A model generated the notes under the pieces. That model ran no database searches. It worked only from the letters and a program-made list of their open reading frames with translations, and was not told the origin of the DNA. From Prauserella marina (GTDB lineage Bacteria; Actinomycetota; Actinomycetes; Mycobacteriales; Pseudonocardiaceae): a DNA stretch of 64,000 bases. A program made the position numbers and the translations under genes. The first letter of the stretch is position 1. Each line of letters opens with the position of its first letter. The stretch spans positions 5,991,001-6,055,000 of the forward strand of contig NZ_CP016353.1 in assembly GCF_002240355.1 (NCBI RefSeq). The letters run 5' to 3'. This document shows, piece by piece, positions 16,440 through 24,781 of the stretch.

Positions 16440-17609
16440 GTGCTGACGAAGCCGTTCGCCGATTCGATCGCCGATGCCGAGAAGATCATTACCGACGCAC
16501 CACACGTCAACGGCGAGCCGGATCTCGTCGAGGGCTACGACTACCTCGCTGGCAGCATCAGAGCCGCGTTGCAGCTCGCGTGGGCCTATGAACGCGATTT
16601 CCCCTACTTCGTCCATTCGACGGGCCCCTACACGAAAATGGGCCTCGACAACCCAGATGCTCTCTACTTCCATTCCTATCTTCGCGATGACGCCGAGTAC
16701 GTCGTCATCGGAACCAGAGGCAGCACGAGAGACCTGAGTTTCCAGGTACTCAACGGCGACTACTCACCTGCCGACGTACCCGACAGCCTGACCGCCTTCG
16801 ACGACCGTGCCGTCGAGATCGCTCCCGACGGCACCTTCGAACTGCGCTTCGGCCCCGACCGGGACAAGGCGGGGCCCGGCTACGTCGTACTCGGCGAGGG
16901 GTCCGCGATGCTCGTCATCCGCGAGGTCTACAGCGACTGGGGCAACGAACAGCGAGGAACCCTGCGGATCAGGAGGGCTGATCTCGCAGGCAGCGCGCCT
17001 GCCCCGAAAACGAAGCGAGACCTGGAAAAACGGTATCGAGTCGCGGGCAAGATACTGGTGTCCCGGCTCAAGACGTTCCTCGCGTTTCCCCAGTGGTACT
17101 ACCTCAATCTGCCGGTCAACACGCTGACCGAACCGAGGAGAACACCGGGAGGGCTCGCCACCCAGTATTCCTCCGTCGGGCACTTCGACCTCGCCGACGA
17201 CGAAGCGATGATCGTCACCGTCCCCGCATCGGATGCTCCTTACCAGGGCATTCAACTCGGCAGCATGTGGTACATCTCGCTCGACTACCAGAACCACCAA
17301 ACCAGCCTCACCGCCGACCAGGCGCTCGTTGATCCAGACGGGATGATCCGGTTCGTCATCAGCGAGCGGAACCCTTCACATGCCAACTGGCTGGAACGGC
17401 TCGGGCACAACCGGGGTTACGTGCAGCTTCGCTGGCAGCGGCTGTCCCGCGAACTGGAGCCTTCGGACGGGCCGACGGTGAAGATCGTGCCGGTCTCCGA
17501 ACTTCCCGAAGTCCTTCCCTACTACGAAAAGGCCGCCGTCACCCCGCACGAATGGGAAGCTCGGATCGCGGCGAGACAACGCGCGGTGGCAACCAGGATG
17601 CTCGGATGA
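16440..17609 (+). CDS. DUF1214-domain protein, KstR-regulon-like
   Basis: A 389-aa soluble protein of the DUF1214 type, marked by YVVIGTRGSTRDLSFQVLNG in the N-terminal half and GSMWYISLDYQNHQTSLTAD and DPDGMIRFVISERNPSHANW toward the C-terminus. Molecular function is unknown. It is followed by an SDR gene with a 4-base overlap and then a sulfotransferase. As I recall, this is the gene order of M. tuberculosis Rv3531c-Rv3530c-Rv3529c, which belong to the KstR regulon; this was not checked. GTG start fits a leaderless transcript from TACTAT. Confidence 0.8.
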   Translation: MLTKPFADSIADAEKIITDAPHVNGEPDLVEGYDYLAGSIRAALQLAWAYERDFPYFVHSTGPYTKMGLDNPDALYFHSYLRDDAEYVVIGTRGSTRDLSFQVLNGDYSPADVPDSLTAFDDRAVEIAPDGTFELRFGPDRDKAGPGYVVLGEGSAMLVIREVYSDWGNEQRGTLRIRRADLAGSAPAPKTKRDLEKRYRVAGKILVSRLKTFLAFPQWYYLNLPVNTLTEPRRTPGGLATQYSSVGHFDLADDEAMIVTVPASDAPYQGIQLGSMWYISLDYQNHQTSLTADQALVDPDGMIRFVISERNPSHANWLERLGHNRGYVQLRWQRLSRELEPSDGPTVKIVPVSELPEVLPYYEKAAVTPHEWEARIAARQRAVATRMLG

Positions 17610-18397
17610 ACGCGGCCGGAGAACTGCTCGCCGACAAGGTCGTCGTGGTGTCAGGAGTCGGTCCCGGCCTCGGAAGGTCGATCGCCGTCAGGAGCGCGTT
17701 GGCCGGGGCGAAGATCGTGCTCGCGGCACGAACGAGCGAACGACTCGACGAGGTCGCCAAGGAGATCGACGAGCTGGGAGGGCAAGCTGTCGCGGTGCGC
17801 ACCGATGTCACCGACGACGACTCGGCTTCCGCGCTCGTCGAATCCACGTTGGCTCACTTCGGCAGGGTCGACACGCTTGTCAACAACGCGTTCGCGATCC
17901 CGCCGATCACCGACCTCGCCGACGTCGACATCGACGCGGTGCGCGCGGGTTTCGAGACGAACGTACTCGCCGCTCTGCGGCTCACCAGGCTGTTCACCGA
18001 AGGGCTCTCCGCGAGTTCGGGGTCTGTCGTGATGATCAATTCGGCCGTACTGCGGCATTCGCGGCGCACCTTCGGCCCCTACAAGATGTCGAAAGCGGCC
18101 CTGCTCGCGCTGTCGCAAAGCCTGGCGACCGAACTTGGGCCCCTGGGTGTCAGGGTGAACTCCGTCGCCCCCGGCTACATCTGGGCGGGCTCGTTACGCT
18201 GGTATTTCGGCTACCTCGCCGAGAAGCGCGGGGTGAGCAGGCAGGAGGTCTACGACGAGGTCGCGGCGACGACCGACCTGCGCAAGTTGCCGGATCCCGA
18301 CGAGATCGCCGACGCCGTGGTCTTTCTCGCCTCCCCGCTCGCGCGCGCGATCACCGGCCACTGCCTCGACGTCAACAGCGGCGAATACCACAACTAG
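17606..18397 (+). CDS. Short-chain dehydrogenase/reductase (SDR)
   Basis: A 263-aa classical SDR. The NAD(P)-binding motif is GVGPGLGRS (residues 17-25), NNAF replaces NNAG, and the active site is YKMSK with a preceding Ser in INSAVL. The C-terminal GHCLDVNSGEY is the usual last strand. Probable 3-oxo/3-hydroxy-acyl or steroid oxidoreductase. The ATG overlaps the stop of the DUF1214 gene (ATGA), so the genes are translationally coupled. Start upstream at 17552 is less likely because of that coupling. Confidence 0.88.
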   Translation: MNAAGELLADKVVVVSGVGPGLGRSIAVRSALAGAKIVLAARTSERLDEVAKEIDELGGQAVAVRTDVTDDDSASALVESTLAHFGRVDTLVNNAFAIPPITDLADVDIDAVRAGFETNVLAALRLTRLFTEGLSASSGSVVMINSAVLRHSRRTFGPYKMSKAALLALSQSLATELGPLGVRVNSVAPGYIWAGSLRWYFGYLAEKRGVSRQEVYDEVAATTDLRKLPDPDEIADAVVFLASPLARAITGHCLDVNSGEYHN

Positions 18398-18406
18398 GGG
18401 CGTCAC

Positions 18407-19528
18407 ATGGTTGTAGCGACGATGGATGAGCTGCATGAGGCGGCGACGCGGATCACAGGGCTCGACGACTTCGGCTCCGACGACTACCGCGAAGGGCTCG
18501 CGGTGTTGCTCGACTCCTACGAGCGAGAGGCGAGCCTCACCCCGCACGGCGCAAGGGTCGCCAAGGCATTCCTGCGCGGAGCGCTGGTGGCGAGGTCGCT
18601 GAGCGAGGCGGCGTGGCGGGCTTTTCCCCGCCACACCGACGTCACCATCGAACGACCGATCTTCGTCACCGGTCTCCCCCGTACCGGAACGACGGCCCTG
18701 CACCGGTTGCTCACCGCGGATCCAGCCCACCAGGGCCTTGAGGTGTGGCTCACCGAGTTCCCGCAGCCTCGGCCTCCTCGCGACACCTGGGAAGCCAATC
18801 CGGTCTTCCAGCGCATCCAGGCCGGTTACGAGCAGTACCACGACGAGCACCCCGAATTCATGGGCCTGCACGCGATGTCGGCGGCCCAGGTCGAGGAATG
18901 CTGGCAACTGCTGCGCCAGTCGGCCCTTTCGATTTCCTACGAATGCCTCGCACACATACCTTCCTACTCGGCTTGGCTGTCCACACAGGACTGGAAAGCC
19001 GCGTACGAGCGGCACCGGCGCAACCTCCAGCTCATCGGCCTTCCCGACGCGAGCCGCAGGTGGGTTCTCAAGAATCCCAGCCACCTTTTCGCGCTCGACG
19101 CACTGCTCTCGGTGTACCCCGACGCGCTCGTCGTACAGACGCACCGCGCGCCGAGCACGGCGATCGCCTCGGTGTGCAGTCTCACCGCCCGCGCCACCGA
19201 AGGCTGGTCGGACGTCTTTCGCGGTGAGGTCATCGGCGCCGACCAGCTCGCGCTGTGGTCGCGCGGGCTCGCGACGTTCACCGCCGAACGCGCCAAGCAC
19301 GACCAATCCCGGTTCTACGACGTCGACTACGCCGATTTCGTCGCCGACCCGCTCGGCACGGCCGAGGCGATCTACGACCACTTCGGCATCCCGCTCGGCG
19401 ACGAGGCGCGCTCGGCCATGCGGCGGCTGCACGGGGAGAGCACGAGCGGGAGCGCGGCACCCTCGCACACCTACTCGCTTTCCGACTTCGGGCTCACCGC
19501 CGAACAGGTCGAGGCACACTTCGCCTGA
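18407..19528 (+). CDS. Sulfotransferase family protein
   Basis: A 373-aa protein. The PAPS-binding 5'-phosphosulfate loop is seen in RPIFVTGLPRTGTTALHRLL (about residues 84-103), and the 3'-phosphate-binding region in WVLKNPSHLFALDALLSVYP and HRAPSTAIAS. This is the large bacterial sulfotransferase family with a C-terminal Ser/Asp-rich tail. It lies nine bases after the SDR in the KstR-boxed set. The divergent cysD-cysNC-cysQ operon would supply PAPS and clear PAP. The acceptor is unknown; a sterol- or lipid-derived alcohol is an inference from context. Confidence 0.85.
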   Translation: MVVATMDELHEAATRITGLDDFGSDDYREGLAVLLDSYEREASLTPHGARVAKAFLRGALVARSLSEAAWRAFPRHTDVTIERPIFVTGLPRTGTTALHRLLTADPAHQGLEVWLTEFPQPRPPRDTWEANPVFQRIQAGYEQYHDEHPEFMGLHAMSAAQVEECWQLLRQSALSISYECLAHIPSYSAWLSTQDWKAAYERHRRNLQLIGLPDASRRWVLKNPSHLFALDALLSVYPDALVVQTHRAPSTAIASVCSLTARATEGWSDVFRGEVIGADQLALWSRGLATFTAERAKHDQSRFYDVDYADFVADPLGTAEAIYDHFGIPLGDEARSAMRRLHGESTSGSAAPSHTYSLSDFGLTAEQVEAHFA

Positions 19529-19533
19529 CACGG

Positions 19534-20298
19534 TCACGCGTCGCGTTTGCTGATGGACAAGGCGGCGGCTCCCAGTGCGAGCACGACGTAGCTCGCGAGG
19601 GCGACCGCCGCTCCCGCCTGCGAAAGCGGCATGCCCGGCAGATCGCCCGCGAGCTGATGCGGCAGGTTCAGCAACAGCACCGACGAAACACTGGTACTCC
19701 ACGGCGCGGGCAAGAAGAACACCACGACGGGAAGCACGTAGAGCAGCACCGTCATAGTCACGAGCGAACCGGCCGCCGAGCGAATGGCGGTGCCGAGACC
19801 GAGCCCGACGAGCGCGACGACCATCACCGTGACAGAGGAAGCCAGCACGTAGGGCACCCCGTCGGAGATCGAGGGCCACGCCGCGATGGGTGCGGGACGG
19901 TCGCCGACGATGAGGTCGACGGCAACCAGCATCGCCGAGGAGAGCACGAACCCGACGGCCAGCGCGAGAACACCGACGACAACCGCCTTCGCCGTGAGCA
20001 ACCGCAACCGTTTCGGCACCGAGACCAACGCGGACCTGATCATCCCGCTGCCGTACTCGGCGGTGATCGCCATCGCGCCGAGCGCACCGAGGCTGAACAT
20101 CATGAACGGCAGGACCATCACCGACATGTCGGCGCTGCCGAAAGACGCCTGCTCGCCGGGAGGCGCGCTGTCCCAGTCGGCCACCATCAGCACCGAAACG
20201 ACGCAGCCGATCGCGAACACCGCCGCCGTCGCGGCGAGCAGCCAATACGTCGAGCGAACCGTGCGGACCTTGAGCCATTCCGAAACGACGACGGTCAT
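19534..20298 (-). CDS. ABC-2 type transporter permease
   Basis: A 254-aa membrane protein with about six hydrophobic segments: WLLAATAAVFAIGCVVSVLM, then MVLPFMMFSLGALGAMAITA, and four more. EYGSGMIRSALVSVPKR is a signature of bacitracin/lantibiotic-type ABC-2 permeases. Its ATG overlaps the end of the ATPase gene by four bases. It probably forms an export complex for a peptide or antibiotic, likely controlled by the divergent two-component system. It ends five bases from the convergent sulfotransferase stop. Confidence 0.88.
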   Translation of the reverse strand: MTVVVSEWLKVRTVRSTYWLLAATAAVFAIGCVVSVLMVADWDSAPPGEQASFGSADMSVMVLPFMMFSLGALGAMAITAEYGSGMIRSALVSVPKRLRLLTAKAVVVGVLALAVGFVLSSAMLVAVDLIVGDRPAPIAAWPSISDGVPYVLASSVTVMVVALVGLGLGTAIRSAAGSLVTMTVLLYVLPVVVFFLPAPWSTSVSSVLLLNLPHQLAGDLPGMPLSQAGAAVALASYVVLALGAAALSISKRDA

Positions 20299-21206
20299 CG
20301 GACACCTCCCTGCGCGCGGTACTCCACCGCGTCATCGGTGATGTCGAGGTACGCGTCCTCCAGCGAGGCACTGCGCGGAGTCAGTTCGTGCAGCAGGATT
20401 CCGGCGGCGGAGGCGAGTTCGCTGATGCGCCGCGCCCGCATTCCCGTGACGGACAGTCCGCCTTCGGGCACCTCGTCGACTCGCGCGCCCTCGGACCTGA
20501 GCACCCCGGCCAGTTCGGCGTCCGCCCCGGTGCGGACGAGCACGTCCCTCCGGTACTGCTCGGCCAGTTCCGCGATCGAGGTGTCGGCGATGAGCCTGCC
20601 CCTACCCACCACGAGCACCCGATCCGCCGTCAACGCCATCTCGCTCATGAGATGACTCGACACGAGCACGGTCCTGCCCTCGTGAGCCAGTGCCCGCATG
20701 AGATCCCTGATCCAGCGGATGCCTTCCGGGTCGAGCCCGTTCACCGGCTCGTCGAAGAGCACGACGCCGGGATCGCCGAGCAGAGCCGCCGCGATGCCGA
20801 GGCGTTGTCTCATCCCGAGCGAGAAGCCGCCGACCCGCCGCCGGGCCACCTCGCGAAGGCCCACCTTGTCCAGTACGGCGGTGACCCGTGCGTCGCCGAA
20901 GCCGTTGCTCCTCGCGAGGCAGCGCAGGTGATTGACCGCGGTGCGTCCCCCGTGCACGGCCCCCGCGTCGAGCAGCGCTCCGACCTCGCTCATCGGCTGC
21001 TTCGACGTCGCGTATCGCCTTCCGTTGACGAGTGCTTCGCCGTCGGTGGGCCGATCGAGCCCGAGGATCATCCGCATGGTCGTCGATTTGCCTGCCCCGT
21101 TGGGACCGAGAAAACCGGTGACATGTCCCGGTTCGACGGTGAAGCTCAGTCGGTCGACGGCGACGGTCGCGCCGTAGCGCTTGGTGAGTTCTCGTACTTC
21201 GATCAC
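20295..21206 (-). CDS. ABC transporter ATP-binding protein
   Basis: A 303-aa ATPase: Walker A GPNGAGKST, signature FSLGMRQRLGIAAALL (LGMRQ in place of LSGGQ, common in this group), Walker B VVLFDEPVNGLD and H-loop VSSH. The C-terminal 80 residues resemble the regulatory extension of BcrA/NatA-like exporters. I chose GTG 21206, which opens the family N-terminus (IEVRELTKRYG); ATG 21242 would add 12 residues. Forms an exporter with the permease at 19534. Confidence 0.9.
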   Translation of the reverse strand: MIEVRELTKRYGATVAVDRLSFTVEPGHVTGFLGPNGAGKSTTMRMILGLDRPTDGEALVNGRRYATSKQPMSEVGALLDAGAVHGGRTAVNHLRCLARSNGFGDARVTAVLDKVGLREVARRRVGGFSLGMRQRLGIAAALLGDPGVVLFDEPVNGLDPEGIRWIRDLMRALAHEGRTVLVSSHLMSEMALTADRVLVVGRGRLIADTSIAELAEQYRRDVLVRTGADAELAGVLRSEGARVDEVPEGGLSVTGMRARRISELASAAGILLHELTPRSASLEDAYLDITDDAVEYRAQGGVR

Positions 21207-21267
21207 CTCATCAACGGTGACCGCGATTCGCTCAGGACACATCGGACCCCAGCGTGAACCGTCCGCT

Positions 21268-21282
21268 CCAGGTCAGACCTGG
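21268..21282. promoter_or_regulatory. Palindrome CCAGGTC-A-GACCTGG between ABC transporter and two-component genes
   Basis: A perfect 15-base palindrome at 21268-21282 lies in the divergent gap, two bases before ATG 21285 and 62 before the ATPase start. The response regulator at 22468 or another regulator may bind here to control both directions. Confidence 0.45.
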
Positions 21283-21284
21283 GT

Positions 21285-22475
21285 ATGACATCCCACGAAC
21301 CGACGCGAGCGAGCGGACGACCGGCTAACCTCGTGCCGGTGTCCGATCCCGACGCGAGGCCGCTGCTCACCGGAAAGCTGAACCACAAGCACCTTGTGGC
21401 ACTCGACGTCATCGCCGCGTTCACACTGTCGGGCACGGCGGCGGGGAACCTCGCCGCCGGATCGTGGGGGCCCGGTGTCGGACTTCCCGCGTGGGTCGCC
21501 TGGGTGAGCGCGCTACTCATCGGCATCCCGAGCATGACGAGACGATTCCGGCCCCTCACCTCACTGTGGGCGAGCCTTTTCTACTCGCTGCTGTGTGTGC
21601 TCACCGGAGCGCTCGAAGTGGTGTTCTTCGCGATGGTGCTCCCTATGCACACGGTGGCGAGCAGGGAACCGCGAAACCGGTCACTGCCCGCTCTCGCGGT
21701 GACTCTGGTCTTCACATTCGTCACGAACTCGGTGCCGGTGCGACCCATGACGCTGGCTGGAATCGTGTTGAGCTGGACCTTGCTCTGCTCGGTGTGGCTG
21801 CTCGGCAGGGCGAGCAGGGAACGAAGGCAACTCGCGGCGATCGCGGCCGAGCAGAAGGCCCGCGAGGCCGTGATCGGTGAACGACTCCGGATCGCGAGGG
21901 AGCTACACGACGTCGTGGCGCACAACATGAGCATGGTCGCCGTCAAGGCGGGGGTCGCCCACCACGTCGCCGAGCAGCATCCTGCCGAGGCCAAAGAGAC
22001 GCTGGGCATCATCGAGAGCACGACGAGGGACGCACTCGTCGAGATGCGCCATCTGCTGGGGGTACTACGGTCCGAACAGGAGCAGGGAACCGAACTTTCC
22101 CCGGCACCGGGGCTTTCCGGGCTCGTCGAACTCGCCGAACGCGCGAGGTCGACGGGGGTCGAGGTGGAACTGTCGGTGGACGTGAAGGAACCGCTGCCGG
22201 AAGGGGTCGAACTGTCCGTCTACCGGATCGTCCAAGAATCGGTGACCAACGTGATGAAGCACGCCGCGCCTGCCCGCTGCACGGTCTCGGTTCGCTCGGA
22301 AAGCGGATCGGTGCACGTCGGCGTGCGAGACGACGGCAGCAGGATCACGTGGGGCGCCCAGGGGCACGGCTTGCTCGGCATGCGCGAGCGGGTCGCGGTC
22401 TACGGCGGCACGTTCAGCGCCGGCCCTGTCGAGGGAGGCGGTTTCGCGGTGTCGGCTGTGTTGCCCCATGGCTGA
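21285..22475 (+). CDS. Sensor histidine kinase (NarL/DesK class, HisKA_3)
   Basis: A 396-aa membrane kinase. The N-terminal part has about four to five membrane segments (residues 40-170), then the HisKA_3 dimerisation helix with the phospho-accepting His in RIARELHDVVAHNMSMVAVK, and a HATPase domain (VYRIVQESVTNVMKHA; G-box HGLLGMRERV). ATG 21285 is the longest start. TAACCT at 21326-21331 seven bases before GTG 21339 would instead allow a leaderless start, 18 residues shorter. It overlaps the response regulator gene by eight bases and is divergent from the ABC exporter. Confidence 0.9.
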   Translation: MTSHEPTRASGRPANLVPVSDPDARPLLTGKLNHKHLVALDVIAAFTLSGTAAGNLAAGSWGPGVGLPAWVAWVSALLIGIPSMTRRFRPLTSLWASLFYSLLCVLTGALEVVFFAMVLPMHTVASREPRNRSLPALAVTLVFTFVTNSVPVRPMTLAGIVLSWTLLCSVWLLGRASRERRQLAAIAAEQKAREAVIGERLRIARELHDVVAHNMSMVAVKAGVAHHVAEQHPAEAKETLGIIESTTRDALVEMRHLLGVLRSEQEQGTELSPAPGLSGLVELAERARSTGVEVELSVDVKEPLPEGVELSVYRIVQESVTNVMKHAAPARCTVSVRSESGSVHVGVRDDGSRITWGAQGHGLLGMRERVAVYGGTFSAGPVEGGGFAVSAVLPHG

Positions 22476-23130
22476 CATCAGGGTCGTCGTAGCCGACGAC
22501 CAGGCACTCGTGCGCGGCAGCTTCGGGATGCTGGTCGGTAGTTCCCCAGGGCTGAGCGTCGTCGGCGAAGCGGGCAACGGGGTCGAGGCGATCACCGTCG
22601 CGAGGAAACAACAACCCGACGTCGTGCTCATGGACGTCCGCATGCCGGACATGGATGGCATCGAAGCGACCCGCCACATTTGTGGCACGGCGCAGACGAA
22701 CGGAGTGAGGGTGCTCATCCTGACCACGTTCGACCTCGACGCGTACGTGTTTTCCGCGTTGCGGGCAGGAGCGAGCGGGTTTCTGCTCAAGGACACCCCA
22801 CCTGCCGACCTGCTTGCCGCGATCAGGATCGTCGCCGACGGCGAGGCCCTGCTCGCGCCGAGCGTCACCCGCAGGCTCATCGCGGAGTTCACCAGCACCC
22901 CGCCGTCGCCCCGGCCGTTCGCGCGAGGGCTCGACGGCGTGACGGACAGGGAAAAGGAGGTGCTGCTGCTCGTCGCGAGTGGCCTTTCGAACCAGGAGAT
23001 CGCCGCCGAGTTGCGGGTCAGCCTCGCCACGGTCAAGACGCACATCGGCAGGTTGCTCGCGAAGCTCGCAGCCCGCGACAGGGCTCAACTCGTGATCGTC
23101 GCCTACGAAAGCGGGTTGATGCACCACTGA
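22468..23130 (+). CDS. NarL/LuxR-family response regulator
   Basis: A 220-aa response regulator. Receiver domain: ADDQ acidic pair, phospho-acceptor Asp in VVLMDVRMPDMDG, TTF and LKD (Lys) conserved. The C-terminal LuxR-type HTH (about 150-215) carries LTDREKEVL-like VTDREKEVLLLVASGLSNQE and VSLATVKTHI. It starts eight bases before the kinase stop, so the pair is coupled. A target could be the divergent ABC exporter, whose gap contains a 15-base palindrome. Confidence 0.93.
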   Translation: MADIRVVVADDQALVRGSFGMLVGSSPGLSVVGEAGNGVEAITVARKQQPDVVLMDVRMPDMDGIEATRHICGTAQTNGVRVLILTTFDLDAYVFSALRAGASGFLLKDTPPADLLAAIRIVADGEALLAPSVTRRLIAEFTSTPPSPRPFARGLDGVTDREKEVLLLVASGLSNQEIAAELRVSLATVKTHIGRLLAKLAARDRAQLVIVAYESGLMHH

Positions 23131-23183
23131 GCTTTGCAAGAAAAGTTGCCTGTTGTACTCTGACTGCAATAGAGGAGGCAGGG

Positions 23184-24413
23184 ATGATCAGGCATTCAGC
23201 GACCCTCGCGCTGAACGAGCGACTGAGGGCAAAGCAAGCTGCGGGCGAACGAGTACTGCACCTCGGGTTCGGCGAAGCGGGCCTTCCGGTGCTGCCCGAG
23301 GTCACGGAAGTACTCACCTCGGCACGGAGACGCAACGAGTACAGCCCCGTCGCGGGAACAGCCGAAGCGCGCGCCGCCGCTGCCGGTTACTTCACGCGGC
23401 GCGGCATCCCCACCGAACCTGATCACATCGTTCTCGCGCCCGGTAGCAAACCCTTGCTGTTCACGCTGCTCACGATCCTGCGTGGCGATCTCGTCCTGCC
23501 AAGCCCCTGCTGGGTCAGCTACGCGGCGCAGGCCGCGATCGTCGGCAAACGGGTACTGTCCGTCGACGTTCCGGCCGAGAGCGGTGGAGTTCCCGACCCG
23601 GAACGACTCGAAAGGGCGTTGCAGGAGGCCAAGGCGGCAGGCCACACGCCGGGCATCCTGCTGCTGACGCTGCCGGACAACCCGACCGGCACCGTCGCGG
23701 CCCCCTCGCTCGTCAAGGATGTCTGCGCCGTGGCGGCATCCCACGGACTCACCGTGCTCTCCGACGAGATCTACCGCGATCTCGTCCACGGCGAACAGCA
23801 GGTGCACAGTCCGGCTCTCGAACTGCCCGAACAGACCGTCATCACGGCGGGGCTCAGCAAGAACATGGCGCTCGGCGGCTACCGCATCGGCTTCGCGAGG
23901 ATCCCCGATCCCGAACTGCGGTCCTCGACCGTCGGCGTGGCAAGCGAAATCTGGTCGAGCCTGCCCGCGCCGATGCAAGAAGTAGCGACATATGTGCTGA
24001 ACGAACCCGATCCGGTTCGGGAGCACGTCAAGGCGAGCGTGGCACTGCACTCCGCCGTGGCCAACGCCGCGCACACCGCGTTCACGGCCGCCGGAGCGAC
24101 CTGTCGACCACCCGAGGCCGGATTCTACCTCTACCCCGACCTCGAACCCTTGCGAGAAAAGGGCTTTCGCAGCGGCGCTCAGCTCGCCGGCCACCTGCTC
24201 GACCAGCACGGCGTCGGTGTGCTCGCCGGCGCGGAGTTCGGCGACGACCCCGCCGCGCTTCGCTTTCGCGCGGCCACCAGCCTGCTCTACGGCAACGATT
24301 CCGACCAGCGCTGGGCTGCTCTGCGTAGCACCGACCCCGTCTCGCTGCCCTGGATCGCCGAGTCACTGACGCAATTGCGCGACGTGTTGTCCGCCGTTTT
24401 CCACGGTGAGTAG
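23184..24413 (+). CDS. Pyridoxal-phosphate-dependent aminotransferase, class I/II
   Basis: A 409-aa fold-type I aminotransferase (aspartate/aromatic aminotransferase-like). The PLP-binding Lys is K226 in GLSKNMALGGYRIGF; LPDNPTGT and LSDEIYRDLVH are the usual cofactor-site motifs, and the substrate-binding Arg is in RFRAATSLLYG near the C-terminus. ATG 23184 follows GAGGAGG at 23172-23178. Amino acid specificity cannot be told. Its last 51 bases overlap an antisense XRE-like gene. Confidence 0.9.
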   Translation: MIRHSATLALNERLRAKQAAGERVLHLGFGEAGLPVLPEVTEVLTSARRRNEYSPVAGTAEARAAAAGYFTRRGIPTEPDHIVLAPGSKPLLFTLLTILRGDLVLPSPCWVSYAAQAAIVGKRVLSVDVPAESGGVPDPERLERALQEAKAAGHTPGILLLTLPDNPTGTVAAPSLVKDVCAVAASHGLTVLSDEIYRDLVHGEQQVHSPALELPEQTVITAGLSKNMALGGYRIGFARIPDPELRSSTVGVASEIWSSLPAPMQEVATYVLNEPDPVREHVKASVALHSAVANAAHTAFTAAGATCRPPEAGFYLYPDLEPLREKGFRSGAQLAGHLLDQHGVGVLAGAEFGDDPAALRFRAATSLLYGNDSDQRWAALRSTDPVSLPWIAESLTQLRDVLSAVFHGE

Positions 24414-24704
24414 ACGAAGAAGAGAACCCGCAGGAACTTCAAGCACCTCTTCCAGATAATGCAGTGCCGCAAGGGACCCTGGCCGTTCCGGACGGCATCG
24501 GCCGGATTGCCAATGGCTCAATGTCGCCAGGCTCACCGGTACGCCTTTGCGGCGCAACCGATACTGGATCCGTTCGAGTCCGAGACCACGTGCCCGGATT
24601 GCCGCTCGCAGCGCCACCGCGAAGGGGCCGGTAGCCAACAACGCCTCGACCTCGCGTGTGGCGTCGGCCCCCCTGTCCGTTTGTTGTGTTCGCTGACCGG
24701 TCAT
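24363..24704 (-). CDS. Short XRE-like DNA-binding protein, possibly truncated
   Basis: A 113-aa protein with an N-terminal helix-turn-helix (AIRARGLGLERIQYRLRRKG, then VPVSLATLSHWQSGRCRPER and a helical LEEVLEVPAGSLLRLL). In actinomycetes this segment is, to my knowledge, usually the N-terminus of regulators of 250-350 aa. Here it stops 14 residues after that domain, and these residues (TVENGGQHVAQLRQ) are the antisense of the aminotransferase end. So it is either a standalone DNA-binding domain or a 3'-truncated gene. ATG 24704 has GGGAG five bases upstream. Confidence 0.7.
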   Translation of the reverse strand: MTGQRTQQTDRGADATREVEALLATGPFAVALRAAIRARGLGLERIQYRLRRKGVPVSLATLSHWQSGRCRPERPGSLAALHYLEEVLEVPAGSLLRLLTVENGGQHVAQLRQ

Positions 24705-24781
24705 CTTGGCTCCCGCTCATTGGAGAACCGGTGCAGCGTATGAGACGGGAGAACGCCGAGGTAAGAGGCAAAAGTCCCTTG

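Noticed and set aside
18194-20371. 725-codon minus-strand frame over the SDR, sulfotransferase and ABC permease genes
   Set aside because: Overlaps three well-recognised genes and has no motif of its own.
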